Below, piece after piece: positions 7,857-16,351 of a stretch of 64,000 nucleotides of DNA. Source of the DNA: Streptomyces sp. Ru71. GTDB taxonomy: Bacteria > Actinomycetota > Actinomycetes > Streptomycetales > Streptomycetaceae. How positions within the stretch are numbered: the stretch's first letter is position 1; every line of letters begins with the position of its first letter. Under the pieces are notes generated by a model. The model had not been told where the DNA came from. It did no database searches and saw only the letters and a list, made by a program, of their open reading frames with translations. The stretch is from the NCBI RefSeq assembly GCF_002920535.1, contig NZ_PQSS01000014.1, positions 1 to 64,000 on the forward strand, given 5' to 3'. The translations under genes were made by a program, and so were the position numbers.

Positions 7857-10800
7857 CTAACGCTCCTGCTGGTGAGTGGGGCTCGGGAAGCTGCCGGTCT
7901 GGCCGCTGCCGGCCTGACGGCCCTGAGCGATGCCCCGACGGAGATTGGTCAGCCGTCCGCGCACGTCCTGCGGCGCGCGCGAGACCTGCGGACCGGCCTG
8001 GTGCTGCTGTTGCTGAGCCGTGCCCGGCACGAGGTTCGCCCGGGGCACGCGGCGCGGCAGACCGGAGGTGGTGACCCCACCCGAGGCGGGCTGACGCACC
8101 CGCTCCGCCTGCCGGACGAGTTCGTCGTTCGGAGAGGTGCGCCAGCCGCTCGCACCCGGCCGCTGCTGCTGGCCCGTGGGAGCCTGCGGCTGCTGCGGAG
8201 CCTGCTGCGGAGCCGCGCCGCCGCCCTGCTGCTCACCCTCCTGCGCGCCGCGGAACCAGTTGGTCTCCAGCGTGTCGTACAGCGGGGTACGGCCGTCACC
8301 CGGGCCCGTGGCCGGCGGCAGCGCCTCCGGCTCACGCCGGGCGGGCCGCTGCGGGGCCTGCGGTTCGGGGTGCGCGGGGCGCTGCTGCGGGGCCTGCGGC
8401 TGTGGGTAGCCGTAGCCGCCCGGCTGCGCGGCGTCGAACCCGCCGCCGGCCGAGGGCTCCTGGCGGGCCGGCAGGGCGTGCCGGCCGGTGCCGGAGCCGT
8501 CGTACTGCGGGAACTGGCCGGTGGAGTTGTTGTCGTACGACTGCGGGGTGGCGAACCGGCCCGTCGCGGACCCGGAATCGGGGCCGCCGGGGGTGCCGAA
8601 GACGTCGGAGCGGACGAACTGGTCGCCGTCCTGGCCGGCGTTCGGGCGCGGTGCACCGAGGTCCGGGCGGGCGAACTCGGAGGTCGCGCCCGGGCCCTGA
8701 GCGTCGTTGCCGTGGCCCACCACGGGGATCTCGGCGGTCGCGCCGGGGCCCTGACGGTCGTCGATCCGCGGCATCCGGGAGGTCTGCTGAACCTCCGGCT
8801 CCTCGTGGCCACGCGGGGTGTCCAGCGAGGCACGCGGCTCCGCGCTCCGGTCGCTCCAGCTGGGCGTGCGCGGCTGCTGCGGGGCGCTGCCGGGCAGCTC
8901 GGCCCGGGGACCGCCGCGCGGCGGCAGCTGCGGCCGGCGACCGCGGCGTCCGGTCTTCTCGGCGCCCGGCTCGTCGGCGGGCCGCTGCGGCGCGGGGCCG
9001 CGCGTGCCACCGAAGGCGTCCTGGCCCGGCGCACCGGGACCGGAGGGCCGCACGCCCTGCGGCATGCCCGGACCCGAGGCCTGCAGACCCTGCGGCGCGG
9101 CCGGCTGGCCGAAGGCGGAACCCGGCGCACCCGCACCGGCGGGCGACGGCCGGCCCTGCTGCGGACCGCCCTGCGGCTGCTGACCGCGCGCGCCACCCGG
9201 CGCACCCGGTCCACCCGGACGACCGTCGGCGTCCCGGCCGGGCAGCGCGGCGCGCGGACCCTGACCGGCTCCGAGCCGGCCACCGGCACCCGCGCCTGCC
9301 CCGAGGGCACCGCCGGCACCCGGGCCGGAGCCCAGCGCACCGCCGGACGGCGCACCGCCGAACGCGCCGCCGGGCGCACCGGCGGGGGAGCCGCCGAACG
9401 CGCCACCGGCGGGGGAGCCGGCGTTCTGCCCGGCGGCCTGCCGGCGGGCCGCCGCGGCACCGGCGGCGGCCTGCGCGGCGGCCGGACCGCCGCTGCCACC
9501 CTGACCCGGCTTCGGCGGCTGCGGCTTCTTGCCGCCCTGCGCCACGTCGACCGGCAGCATGACCAGCGCGGTCGTACCGCCGGAGTCGGACGGGCGCAGC
9601 TGGATGCGGATGCCGTGGCGCTGCGACAGACGGCCGACCACGAACAGACCCATGCGGCGGGAGACGGACACGTCCACGGTGGGCGGCGAGGCGAGCCGCT
9701 CGTTGATCGCGGCGAGGTCCTCGGGGGAGAGGCCGATGCCGCTGTCGTGGATCTCGATCAGCACGCGGCCGTCGGGCAGCGCGTGACCGGTGACCTTGAC
9801 CTTGGTCTGCGGCGAGGAGAACGAGGTCGCGTTCTCCAGCAGCTCGGCGAGCAGGTGCACGAGGTCGTTGACGACCCGGCCGGCGACCTCGGTGGTCGGC
9901 ACGGAGGCCAGCTCGATGCGCTCGTACTGCTCCACCTCGGACGCGGCGGCACGCAGCACGTCGACCAGCGGGACCGGACGGGTCCAGCGCCGGCCCGGCT
10001 CCTCACCGGCGAGGACGAGCAGGTTCTCACCGTTACGGCGCATACGGGTGGCGAGGTGGTCCAGCTTGAACAGCGAGGACAGCTGGTCCGGGTCGGCCTC
10101 GCGGGACTCCAGCTCGGAGATCAGCGACAGCTGGCGCTGGATCAGACCCTGGGAGCGGCGCGAGAGGTTGGTGAACATCGCGTTGACGTTGCCCCGCAGC
10201 AGGGCCTGCTCGGCGGCGAGGCGGACCGCCTCGCGGTGCACGTCGTCGAAGGCCGCGGCCACCTGGCCGATCTCGTCCCGGGAGTGCACACCGACGGACT
10301 CCACCGAGGTGTCGACGTCTTGCGGGTCGGCCTCCGACAGCTGCTTGACCAGCTCGGGCAGGCGTTCCTGGGCGACCTTGGTCGCGGTCTCCTGCAGCCG
10401 GCGCAGCGAACGGATCATGGACCGGGCGACGACGAACGCGCCGACCAGCGACACACCGAGGACCAGCAGGATCAGCGCACCGGAGATGATCGCCTCGCGC
10501 TCGGATTCGCTGCGCAGCTCGCGGGCCTTCTGCTCCATCTCGCTGAGCAGCGTCAGCTCGATGTTCGCCATCTGCTGGAGCTTGGTGCCGCTGTCGTCCA
10601 GCCAGTCCTTGTAGGACCGCTTGTCCAGCTTCTTCAGACCGCCGACGTCCTGCACCGCGCGGGACGCGTAGGTGTCGGCCGCGTCGATGATCGGGTTGCC
10701 CTGGAGGATGGGCTTGAGCAGTTCCTCGGCGTTCTTGTCGCCGTAGATGCTGCGGAAGGTGCTCAGCTCCGAGCGCTGGCCGTCGAGCGCCGACTGGGCG

Positions 10801-11678
10801 TAGTTGCGGTCGTTGGCGGACAGGTCGCCGTAGGTGGTGTTGCTGGCGGGCAGGGCGGCCGCGATGACCGCGCGCTGCATGGAGGCGTACTCCTTGGCGG
10901 AGGAGAACGCGGCCAGCGCGCGGGTGCGCTGGATCATCTCCGGGTTGCTGGTGGCCTCGGCCATGTCCTGCGAGAGGCCCAGCAGGTGGGTGATCAGACG
11001 GTGGTAGCCCTCGACCGTCTGGGAGGAGTTGCCCTGGGCCGTGTAGGCCTCCTGGCGGATGTGGCCCAGTTGGTTCAGGTCACGGGCGATGGCGACGACG
11101 CTCTCGCGGACACCCTGCAGATCGCCGTCCTCGACCTGCTCCGAGGCGTCGATGAAGTTGTCCTTGGCGCGGTCGGTCTTGTCCCGCAGCCCCTTGACCG
11201 TGGGGTCCTCGGCCTTGGAACCGTGCGCCAGCGGACCGGCGGACTCGTCGCGCTCGTCCTGGAGCGCCGCGGCCAGCTCGGTGGCCTGCTTGGTCATCTC
11301 GGTCAGCAGCTTCATGTTCTCCAGCTGCTGGATGTTCTCCATGGACTCGTTGATGCGCAGTGCGCCCAGCGTGGTCGCGGCGACCACGGGCAGCGCGAGC
11401 AGCGACACCAGACGGGTGGAGATGCGCCAGTTGCGCAGGGCTATTCGCGTACCGGGGCCGGACGGGCCGCGCGGAGGCTTGACCTGCGGAGTGGCCGGGG
11501 TGGAGGCCGACACGGTCACCCCCGGGCGCCCGGGGCGCTCACTGCCGTCACCGGACGGGGCCGCCGGGGCCTGGTTCTGGGCGTGCTGGGGCGAGGAGCT
11601 GACGGCCATGGGGCCAGTCCCGCCGTGCGGCTCCGGCTCCGCCGAAGCGCTGCCATCCCTCTTGAAACGTCCCTGCAC
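7857..11678 (-). CDS. cvnA: Conservon membrane sensor histidine-kinase-like protein CvnA (right conservon)
   Basis: A 1273-aa conservon sensor. A disordered N-terminus precedes TM1 (about 88-108, VSLLALPVVAATTLGAL), an extracellular sensing region (about 110-390), TM2 (about 392-415, AIISGALILLVLGVSLVGAF), a HAMP linker and a GHKL ATPase domain (about 570-715: ELLENATSF, DSGIGLS, MGLFVVGRL). It ends with a very long proline, glycine and glutamine-rich tail with GGAFGG-type repeats. GTG at 11678 is chosen; an AGAGG lies 11 nt upstream, as for left cvnA. Sensor domains and tails differ strongly between the two CvnA proteins while the ATPase cores agree, so they probably read different inputs. 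Confidence 0.9.
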   Translation of the reverse strand: MQGRFKRDGSASAEPEPHGGTGPMAVSSSPQHAQNQAPAAPSGDGSERPGRPGVTVSASTPATPQVKPPRGPSGPGTRIALRNWRISTRLVSLLALPVVAATTLGALRINESMENIQQLENMKLLTEMTKQATELAAALQDERDESAGPLAHGSKAEDPTVKGLRDKTDRAKDNFIDASEQVEDGDLQGVRESVVAIARDLNQLGHIRQEAYTAQGNSSQTVEGYHRLITHLLGLSQDMAEATSNPEMIQRTRALAAFSSAKEYASMQRAVIAAALPASNTTYGDLSANDRNYAQSALDGQRSELSTFRSIYGDKNAEELLKPILQGNPIIDAADTYASRAVQDVGGLKKLDKRSYKDWLDDSGTKLQQMANIELTLLSEMEQKARELRSESEREAIISGALILLVLGVSLVGAFVVARSMIRSLRRLQETATKVAQERLPELVKQLSEADPQDVDTSVESVGVHSRDEIGQVAAAFDDVHREAVRLAAEQALLRGNVNAMFTNLSRRSQGLIQRQLSLISELESREADPDQLSSLFKLDHLATRMRRNGENLLVLAGEEPGRRWTRPVPLVDVLRAAASEVEQYERIELASVPTTEVAGRVVNDLVHLLAELLENATSFSSPQTKVKVTGHALPDGRVLIEIHDSGIGLSPEDLAAINERLASPPTVDVSVSRRMGLFVVGRLSQRHGIRIQLRPSDSGGTTALVMLPVDVAQGGKKPQPPKPGQGGSGGPAAAQAAAGAAAARRQAAGQNAGSPAGGAFGGSPAGAPGGAFGGAPSGGALGSGPGAGGALGAGAGAGGRLGAGQGPRAALPGRDADGRPGGPGAPGGARGQQPQGGPQQGRPSPAGAGAPGSAFGQPAAPQGLQASGPGMPQGVRPSGPGAPGQDAFGGTRGPAPQRPADEPGAEKTGRRGRRPQLPPRGGPRAELPGSAPQQPRTPSWSDRSAEPRASLDTPRGHEEPEVQQTSRMPRIDDRQGPGATAEIPVVGHGNDAQGPGATSEFARPDLGAPRPNAGQDGDQFVRSDVFGTPGGPDSGSATGRFATPQSYDNNSTGQFPQYDGSGTGRHALPARQEPSAGGGFDAAQPGGYGYPQPQAPQQRPAHPEPQAPQRPARREPEALPPATGPGDGRTPLYDTLETNWFRGAQEGEQQGGGAAPQQAPQQPQAPTGQQQRPGASGWRTSPNDELVRQAERVRQPASGGVTTSGLPRRVPRANLVPGTAQQQQHQAGPQVSRAPQDVRGRLTNLRRGIAQGRQAGSGQTGSFPSPTHQQER

Positions 11679-12220
11679 TAGCGTCGCAACCTCTGGACCA
11701 GGCGCCCCTCCGCAGAAACGGAAGGACGGTGTCGGCGTCTTGGGAGGCGCCCTGAATACGTCTCCCGGGTGGTCGTGAGTGACCGGCGCTGGCTCCCCCT
11801 TCTCGCCGCTCACCTTGTCGGGAGCGACGCTGCTTCGCGCCCCCTGTGCGCCGGCTCGATCCTGCGGCGGTCCGTGGCATTCCAGCACAGTGCAGGATCT
11901 CCAACAAGGTTCGCGGGTCACTGTGTGAGCACCGTGACACCATGTGAGTGCCGCGTTACCAGGCGTGGAAAGTGATCCCGGACGAATCGGGCGTATCCGA
12001 GCGAGTCGTCGGAGCGGGGCCGGTGTCCCAGTCGCCATGATCAGGAGCGGAATGCGGGCTTCAGGGGTCCAATGTCCGTTTCGCCAGGGTGGAGGGCGGG
12101 CCGGAATTGACCGTTTTGAGCGCTGTTTCGTGAGCAAACTCACACGCGGATCATGTGGTCTTCACGTCTTCGACGGGAATGCGGGGGTTTAACCTCTGCG
12201 CTTGACAAGAGGTGACGTTC
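11679..12220. other. Gene-free divergent region upstream of right cvnA
   Basis: About 540 bp with no gene I can support on either strand. It must hold the promoter of the right conservon (minus strand). I cannot assign a convincing -35/-10 pair to it. Open frames across it have no family features. Confidence 0.5.
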
Positions 12221-12249
12221 TGACAACCCGCGCGCGCGTGAGGTAGCTT
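12221..12249 (+). promoter_or_regulatory. Predicted promoter of the small ORF at 12306
   Basis: TGACAA (12221-12226), a 17-nt spacer and TAGCTT (12244-12249) fit the Streptomyces housekeeping consensus at -35 and -10. It lies about 57 nt before the ATG of the small ORF. An overlapping TTGACA at 12202 lacks a good partner. Confidence 0.5.
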
Positions 12250-12305
12250 TGGCCGCCTCCCAGCGCCCCGAGACGAACAGGTCCTTGTTAACCGTGAAGA
12301 CGACG

Positions 12306-12479
12306 ATGATGTTCCACATGCTTGCCAACCCGCGGCGCACCACGCTGGCGCACCTGAAGAGCGCGGACGATCTGCAGGGCCCCGAGCAGCCGGAGCACTC
12401 CATCGATCTCCCGGCGCAGACCGCCAACCCGCGGCGCACCGTCCTCATGGAGGCCCCGGCGGTCACCGCCGGCCAGTGA
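12306..12479 (+). CDS. Small protein with duplicated ANPRRT motif, function unknown
   Basis: A 57-aa ORF starting MMFHMLANPRRTTLAHL and ending MEAPAVTAGQ. The motif ANPRRT occurs twice, at residues 7-12 and 40-45, encoded by an identical 18-bp stretch each time. Between the copies is an acidic, proline-rich segment (GPEQPEHSIDLPAQT). There is no signal peptide, membrane segment or cysteine. The start is uncertain: ATG at 12306 or 12309, or GTG at 12294. It has its own predicted promoter and a perfect terminator, so it is monocistronic. I do not recognise a characterised family. A short regulatory or peptide-precursor role is possible but unproven. Confidence 0.65.
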   Translation: MMFHMLANPRRTTLAHLKSADDLQGPEQPEHSIDLPAQTANPRRTVLMEAPAVTAGQ

Positions 12480-12500
12480 GCGCGTAGCCGTTTCACGTCG

Positions 12501-12535
12501 ACGAAGGGCGCCCGCACCGAGCGGGCGCCCTTCGT
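12501..12535 (+). terminator. Strong terminator after the small ORF
   Basis: A perfect 15-bp stem, ACGAAGGGCGCCCGC (12501-12515) and GCGGGCGCCCTTCGT (12521-12535), with loop ACCGA. It starts 22 nt after the stop codon. Confidence 0.85.
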
Positions 12536-12675
12536 CGTGCCCGGCACCGGCGCCCGTGCCGGCCGGGCGGTCATGCGGGGGGCGTAATGCGCGCGGCCGC
12601 GGCCTGCCTGCCGCGTTAGCCTGGAGCGTCAGACTCCAGCCAGCTCAGTGACAAGTTAAGGGGCGCAAGGATCCC

Positions 12676-13461
12676 GTGCGCATCGCCAGGTTCTCCATCG
12701 ACGGGAACGTAGCCTTCGGCGCGGTCGAAGGCGACAAGCCGGACGAGCTCGTCCTCGACATCATCAAGGGCATCCCGTTCGCGGACTTCGAGCTGTCCGG
12801 CACCAAGGTGCCGCTGAACAAGGTCCGGCTGCTGCCCCCGGTACTGCCCAACAAGGTCGTGGCGTTCGGCCGCAACTACGCCGAGCACGCCCGCGAGCTG
12901 GGCAACGAGGTGCCGGACGCCCCGTTCGCCTTCTTCAAGCCGTCCACCTCGGTGATCGGCCCCGGCGACGCGATCCAGTACCCGCCCTTCACCGAGGACC
13001 TCCAGCACGAGGCCGAGCTGGCCGTCGTCATCGGCCGCATGTGCCGCGAGGTCCCGCGCGAGCGCGTGGCGGACGTGATCTTCGGCTACACCTGCGCCAT
13101 CGACGTCACCGCCCGCGACGTGCAGAAGCGGGAGAAGCAGTGGGCCCGGGCCAAGGGCTTCGACACCGCTTGCCCGCTCGGCCCCTGGGTGGAGACGGAC
13201 CTGAGCCTGGACACCGCGAACGACCTCACCCTCCAGCTCACGGTCAACGGCGAACAGCGCCAACTGGGCCGTACGAGCGAGATGATCCACCCCATCGCGG
13301 ACCTGATCGTCAACATCTCCGAGGCCATGACGCTGCTGCCCGGCGACGTCATCCTCACCGGCACCCCGGCAGGGGTCGGCCCCCTGAACGTCGGCGACGA
13401 GGTCGCCGTCACCATCGAAGGCATCGGCACTCTCACCAACAAGGTTGTCAAGCGTGGCTAG
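12676..13461 (+). CDS. Fumarylacetoacetate hydrolase family protein
   Basis: A 261-aa member of the FAH superfamily, metal-dependent C-C hydrolases and isomerases acting on small dioxo-acids; the exact substrate is not evident. It shows the short N-terminal domain, then [17 protein letters not shown], the metal-ligand region [25 protein letters not shown] and the C-terminal [18 protein letters not shown] at 12676 follows AAGGA by 4 nt. Its end overlaps the gltX start (13454), so the two are probably co-transcribed. The same arrangement is common in Streptomyces. Confidence 0.9.
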   Translation: MRIARFSIDGNVAFGAVEGDKPDELVLDIIKGIPFADFELSGTKVPLNKVRLLPPVLPNKVVAFGRNYAEHARELGNEVPDAPFAFFKPSTSVIGPGDAIQYPPFTEDLQHEAELAVVIGRMCREVPRERVADVIFGYTCAIDVTARDVQKREKQWARAKGFDTACPLGPWVETDLSLDTANDLTLQLTVNGEQRQLGRTSEMIHPIADLIVNISEAMTLLPGDVILTGTPAGVGPLNVGDEVAVTIEGIGTLTNKVVKRG

Positions 13462-14938
13462 CGCACCCGGCTCCCCCGTACGCGTCCGTTTCTGCCCCTC
13501 GCCCACCGGTAACCCCCATGTGGGCCTGGTCCGCACCGCCCTGTTCAACTGGGCGTTCGCCCGGCACCACCAGGGCACCCTGGTGTTCCGCATCGAGGAC
13601 ACCGACGCGGCCCGCGACTCCGAGGAGTCCTACAACCAGCTGCTCGACGCGATGCGCTGGCTGGGCTTCGACTGGGACGAGGGCCCCGAGGTCGGCGGCC
13701 CGCACGCGCCCTACCGCCAGTCGCAGCGCATGGACATCTACAAGGACGTCGCGCAGAAGCTGCTGGACGGCGGGTACGCCTACCACTGCTACTGCTCCCA
13801 GGAGGAGCTGGACACCCGCCGTGAGGCCGCCCGCGCCGCCGGCAAGCCCTCCGGCTACGACGGCCACTGCCGCGAGCTGAGCGCCGAGCAGGTCGAGCAG
13901 TACAAGGCGCAGGGCCGTGAGCCCATCGTCCGCTTCCGCATGCCGGACGAGACGATCACCTTCACCGACCTCGTCCGCGGCGAACTGACCTTCACGCCCG
14001 AGAACGTGCCGGACTACGGCATCGTCCGGGCCAACGGCGCCCCGCTGTACACGCTGGTCAACCCGGTCGACGACGCGCTGATGGAGATCACCCACGTCCT
14101 GCGCGGCGAGGACCTGCTCTCCTCCACCCCGCGCCAGATCGCCCTCTACAAGGCGCTGATCGAGCTGGGCATCGCCAAGGACACCCCCGTCTTCGGCCAC
14201 CTGCCGTACGTGATGGGCGAGGGCAACAAGAAGCTGTCCAAGCGCGACCCGCAGTCGAGCCTGAACCTCTACCGGGAGCGGGGCTTCCTGCCCGAGGGCC
14301 TGCTCAACTACCTGTCGCTGCTGGGCTGGTCGCTCTCCGCGGACCAGGACATCTTCTCGATCGAGGAGATGGTCGCCGCCTTCGACGTCTCCGACGTCAA
14401 CCCCAACCCGGCGCGCTTCGACCTGAAGAAGTGCGAGGCGATCAACGCCGACCACATCCGCATGCTCGATGTGAAGGACTTCACCGAGCGCTGCCGCCCG
14501 TGGCTGAAGGCCCCGTTCGCCCCCTGGGCGCCGGAGGACTTCGACGAGGCCAAGTGGCAGGCCATCGCCCCGCACGCGCAGACCCGCCTGAAGGTGCTCT
14601 CCGAGATCACCGACAACGTCGACTTCCTGTTCCTCGCCGAGCCGGTCTTCGACGAGGCCTCGTGGACCAAGGCGATGAAGGAGGGCTCCGACGCCCTGCT
14701 GCGCACGGCCCGCGAGAAGCTGGAGTCGGCCGACTGGACGTCTCCCGAGTCCCTCAAGGAGGCCGTCCTCGCCGCCGGTGAGGCGCACGGCCTCAAGCTC
14801 GGCAAGGCCCAGGCGCCGGTCCGTGTCGCGGTCACCGGCCGCACCGTCGGCCTGCCGCTCTTCGAGTCCCTGGAGGTCCTGGGCAAGGAGACGGCCCTGG
14901 CCCGCATCGACGCGGCGCTGGCGAAGCTGACCGCGTAA
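13454..14938 (+). CDS. gltX: Glutamyl-tRNA synthetase
   Basis: A class I aminoacyl-tRNA synthetase that charges tRNA with glutamate, about 494 aa. It shows the HIGH-equivalent [18 protein letters not shown] near residues 15-30, the catalytic-core segment [12 protein letters not shown], the KMSKS-equivalent [16 protein letters not shown] near 260, and an all-alpha anticodon-binding end. GTG at 13454 follows AAGG by 9 nt; TTG at 13445 is the alternative. The gene overlaps the upstream FAH gene. Many actinobacteria lack glutaminyl-tRNA synthetase and use a non-discriminating GltX plus GatCAB. The tRNA-Gln and tRNA-Glu genes just downstream are therefore probably both its substrates. Confidence 0.96.
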   Translation: MASAPGSPVRVRFCPSPTGNPHVGLVRTALFNWAFARHHQGTLVFRIEDTDAARDSEESYNQLLDAMRWLGFDWDEGPEVGGPHAPYRQSQRMDIYKDVAQKLLDGGYAYHCYCSQEELDTRREAARAAGKPSGYDGHCRELSAEQVEQYKAQGREPIVRFRMPDETITFTDLVRGELTFTPENVPDYGIVRANGAPLYTLVNPVDDALMEITHVLRGEDLLSSTPRQIALYKALIELGIAKDTPVFGHLPYVMGEGNKKLSKRDPQSSLNLYRERGFLPEGLLNYLSLLGWSLSADQDIFSIEEMVAAFDVSDVNPNPARFDLKKCEAINADHIRMLDVKDFTERCRPWLKAPFAPWAPEDFDEAKWQAIAPHAQTRLKVLSEITDNVDFLFLAEPVFDEASWTKAMKEGSDALLRTAREKLESADWTSPESLKEAVLAAGEAHGLKLGKAQAPVRVAVTGRTVGLPLFESLEVLGKETALARIDAALAKLTA

Positions 14939-14952
14939 GGCGCACCCGCGCA

Positions 14953-14990
14953 CAGGGGCGGTGTCCGGCAAGGCCCGGATGCCGCCCCTG
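14953..14990 (+). terminator. Terminator after gltX
   Basis: A hairpin with outer stem CAGGGGCGG (14953-14961) and CCGCCCCTG (14982-14990), extended inward by TGTCCGG against CCGGATG, followed by TCGTTTCG. It sits 14 nt after the gltX stop codon. Confidence 0.65.
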
Positions 14991-15011
14991 TCGTTTCGCT
15001 ACCGTCGGCCC

Positions 15012-15743
15012 ATGAGCATCCGAGCCGTGGTCTGGGACGTCGACGACACCCTCTTCGACTACACGAGCGCCGACCGCGCCGGCATGCGCGCCCATCTGGT
15101 GGCCGAGGGACTGCTCGACGCCTTCGGTACGGCGGAGCGGGCGCTCGCGCTGTGGAAGGAGGCCACCGAACTGCACTGGGCGCGCTTCGCGGCCGGGCAG
15201 GTGTCCTTCGAGGCGCAGCGCCGCGACCGGGTGCGCACCTTCCTGGGCGAGGCGCTGAGCGATGCCGAGGCCAACGACTGGTTCCAGCGGTACGTCGGCC
15301 ACTACGAGGCCGCCTGGGCCCTCTTCCCGGACGTCCTGCCCGCCCTGGACGCGCTCGCCGCCGGCTACCGGCAGGCGGTGCTGTCGAACTCCAGCCTCAC
15401 GGTCCAGGACCGCAAGCTGCGCGTCCTGGGCGTCCACCACCGCTTCGAGACCATCCTGTGCGCGGCCGAGCTGGGCGTCTCCAAGCCCGAGGCCGCCGCC
15501 TTCCACGCCGCCTGCACGGCGCTGGCTCTCGCCCCGCACGAGGTGGCCTACGTCGGCGACCACCCGGACATCGACGGGCGCGGCGCGGCCGAGGCGGGTC
15601 TGCTGTCGGTGTGGATCGACCGTGACGGGGCGCGTACCGGCGGTGACGCGCCCCAGGGCCCGCGCCGGATCGCGAGCCTGGCCGAACTCCCGGCGGTGCT
15701 CGGCGCGCATACCCGTTTTGGAGCCCGGTCCACCTTCAGGTAA
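15012..15743 (+). CDS. HAD family hydrolase
   Basis: A 243-aa haloacid-dehalogenase-fold phosphatase of the class with a helical cap after motif I. Motif I is VWDVDDTLFDY (two catalytic aspartates). Motif II is AVLSNSSLTVQDRKL. The motif III lysine lies in GVSKPEAAAFHAAC, and motif IV is VGDHPDIDGRGAAEAGL. The substrate cannot be predicted. ATG at 15012 is the first start giving motif I near residue 9. It lies downstream of the gltX terminator and before the tRNA array. Confidence 0.88.
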   Translation: MSIRAVVWDVDDTLFDYTSADRAGMRAHLVAEGLLDAFGTAERALALWKEATELHWARFAAGQVSFEAQRRDRVRTFLGEALSDAEANDWFQRYVGHYEAAWALFPDVLPALDALAAGYRQAVLSNSSLTVQDRKLRVLGVHHRFETILCAAELGVSKPEAAAFHAACTALALAPHEVAYVGDHPDIDGRGAAEAGLLSVWIDRDGARTGGDAPQGPRRIASLAELPAVLGAHTRFGARSTFR

Positions 15744-15835
15744 TGTTCTTCCTGCGCCGCCGGGGAGCGGGCCGAAAGGCCGGGACCCGGAGGAGCGAAC
15801 TAGAACGAGAACCCCCTCAGGGGCTTGAGTTCCAG

Positions 15836-15907
15836 TGGCCTATGGTGTAATTGGCAGCACGACTGATTCTGGTTCAGTTAGTCTTGGTTCGAGTCCAGGT
15901 AGGCCAG
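15836..15907 (+). tRNA. tRNA-Gln (anticodon CTG)
   Basis: A 72-nt cloverleaf. Acceptor stem TGGCCTA pairs with TAGGCCA, the D-arm region has GGCAGCAC, the anticodon loop is GATTCTGGTTC with CTG, and the T-arm has GGTTCGAGTCC. The discriminator is G. CCA is not encoded. It is the first of five tRNA genes. Confidence 0.95.
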
Positions 15908-15928
15908 CTCGCAGAGCTCATCTGCAAA

Positions 15929-16001
15929 GCCCCCGTTGTGTAGCGGCCTAGCACGCTGCCCTCTCAAGGCAGTAGCGCCGGTTCGAATCCGGTCGGGGGT
16001 A
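15929..16001 (+). tRNA. tRNA-Glu (anticodon CTC), copy 1
   Basis: A 73-nt cloverleaf. Acceptor GCCCCCG pairs with CGGGGGT, the D-arm is GTAGCGGCCTAGCAC, the anticodon arm TGCCCTCTCAAGGCA carries CTC, and the T-arm is CCGGTTCGAATCCGG. Its anticodon stem differs from copies 2 and 3 by one compensated base pair (T-A for C-G). Confidence 0.96.
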
Positions 16002-16030
16002 CTGATCTCGATCACGTCGAGATCGCTAGG

Positions 16031-16103
16031 GCCCCCGTTGTGTAGCGGCCTAGCACGCCGCCCTCTCAAGGCGGTAGCGCCGGTTCGAATCCGGTCGGGG
16101 GTA
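16031..16103 (+). tRNA. tRNA-Glu (anticodon CTC), copy 2
   Basis: The same cloverleaf as copy 1 with anticodon arm CGCCCTCTCAAGGCG. It is identical to copy 3 over the mature tRNA. Confidence 0.96.
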
Positions 16104-16124
16104 CTGACTGGTCTAAACCATCAT

Positions 16125-16196
16125 TGGTCTATGGTGTAATTGGCAGCACGACTGATTCTGGTTCAGTTAGTCTTGGTTCGAGTCCAGGTAGACCAG
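16125..16196 (+). tRNA. tRNA-Gln (anticodon CTG), copy 2
   Basis: 72 nt, identical to the first tRNA-Gln except for a compensated change in the acceptor stem (TGGTCTA with TAGACCA), which keeps pairing. Anticodon CTG. Confidence 0.95.
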
Positions 16197-16224
16197 CTCG
16201 GACCTGCGGAAACGCAGCGTCCAC

Positions 16225-16297
16225 GCCCCCGTTGTGTAGCGGCCTAGCACGCCGCCCTCTCAAGGCGGTAGCGCCGGTTCGAATCCGGTCGGGGGTA
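16225..16297 (+). tRNA. tRNA-Glu (anticodon CTC), copy 3
   Basis: 73 nt with anticodon CTC, identical to copy 2. It is the last of the array and ends 7 nt before a strong terminator. Confidence 0.96.
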
Positions 16298-16304
16298 CAA
16301 CAGT

Positions 16305-16334
16305 GAAGGCCCTCCGCTTCGGCGGGGGGCCTTC
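16305..16334. terminator. Bidirectional terminator between tRNA array and merR
   Basis: A 13-bp stem with one mismatch, GAAGGCCCTCCGC (16305-16317) and GCGGGGGGCCTTC (16322-16334), with a TTCG tetraloop. It lies between the plus-strand tRNA array and the minus-strand merR gene that ends at 16352, so it can serve both. Confidence 0.8.
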
Positions 16335-16351
16335 GCCGTGCCCGGCGCCGG

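Noticed and set aside
7437..11681. A 1414-codon plus-strand open frame opposite the right conservon
   Set aside because: It mirrors cvnA and cvnB with no start signal or domain. The minus-strand frames carry clear conserved families.
15878..16306. Short open frames with the repeated peptide LCSGLARRPLKAVAPVRIRS
   Set aside because: They are translations through the tandem tRNA-Gln and tRNA-Glu genes. The repetition comes from the tRNA sequences.
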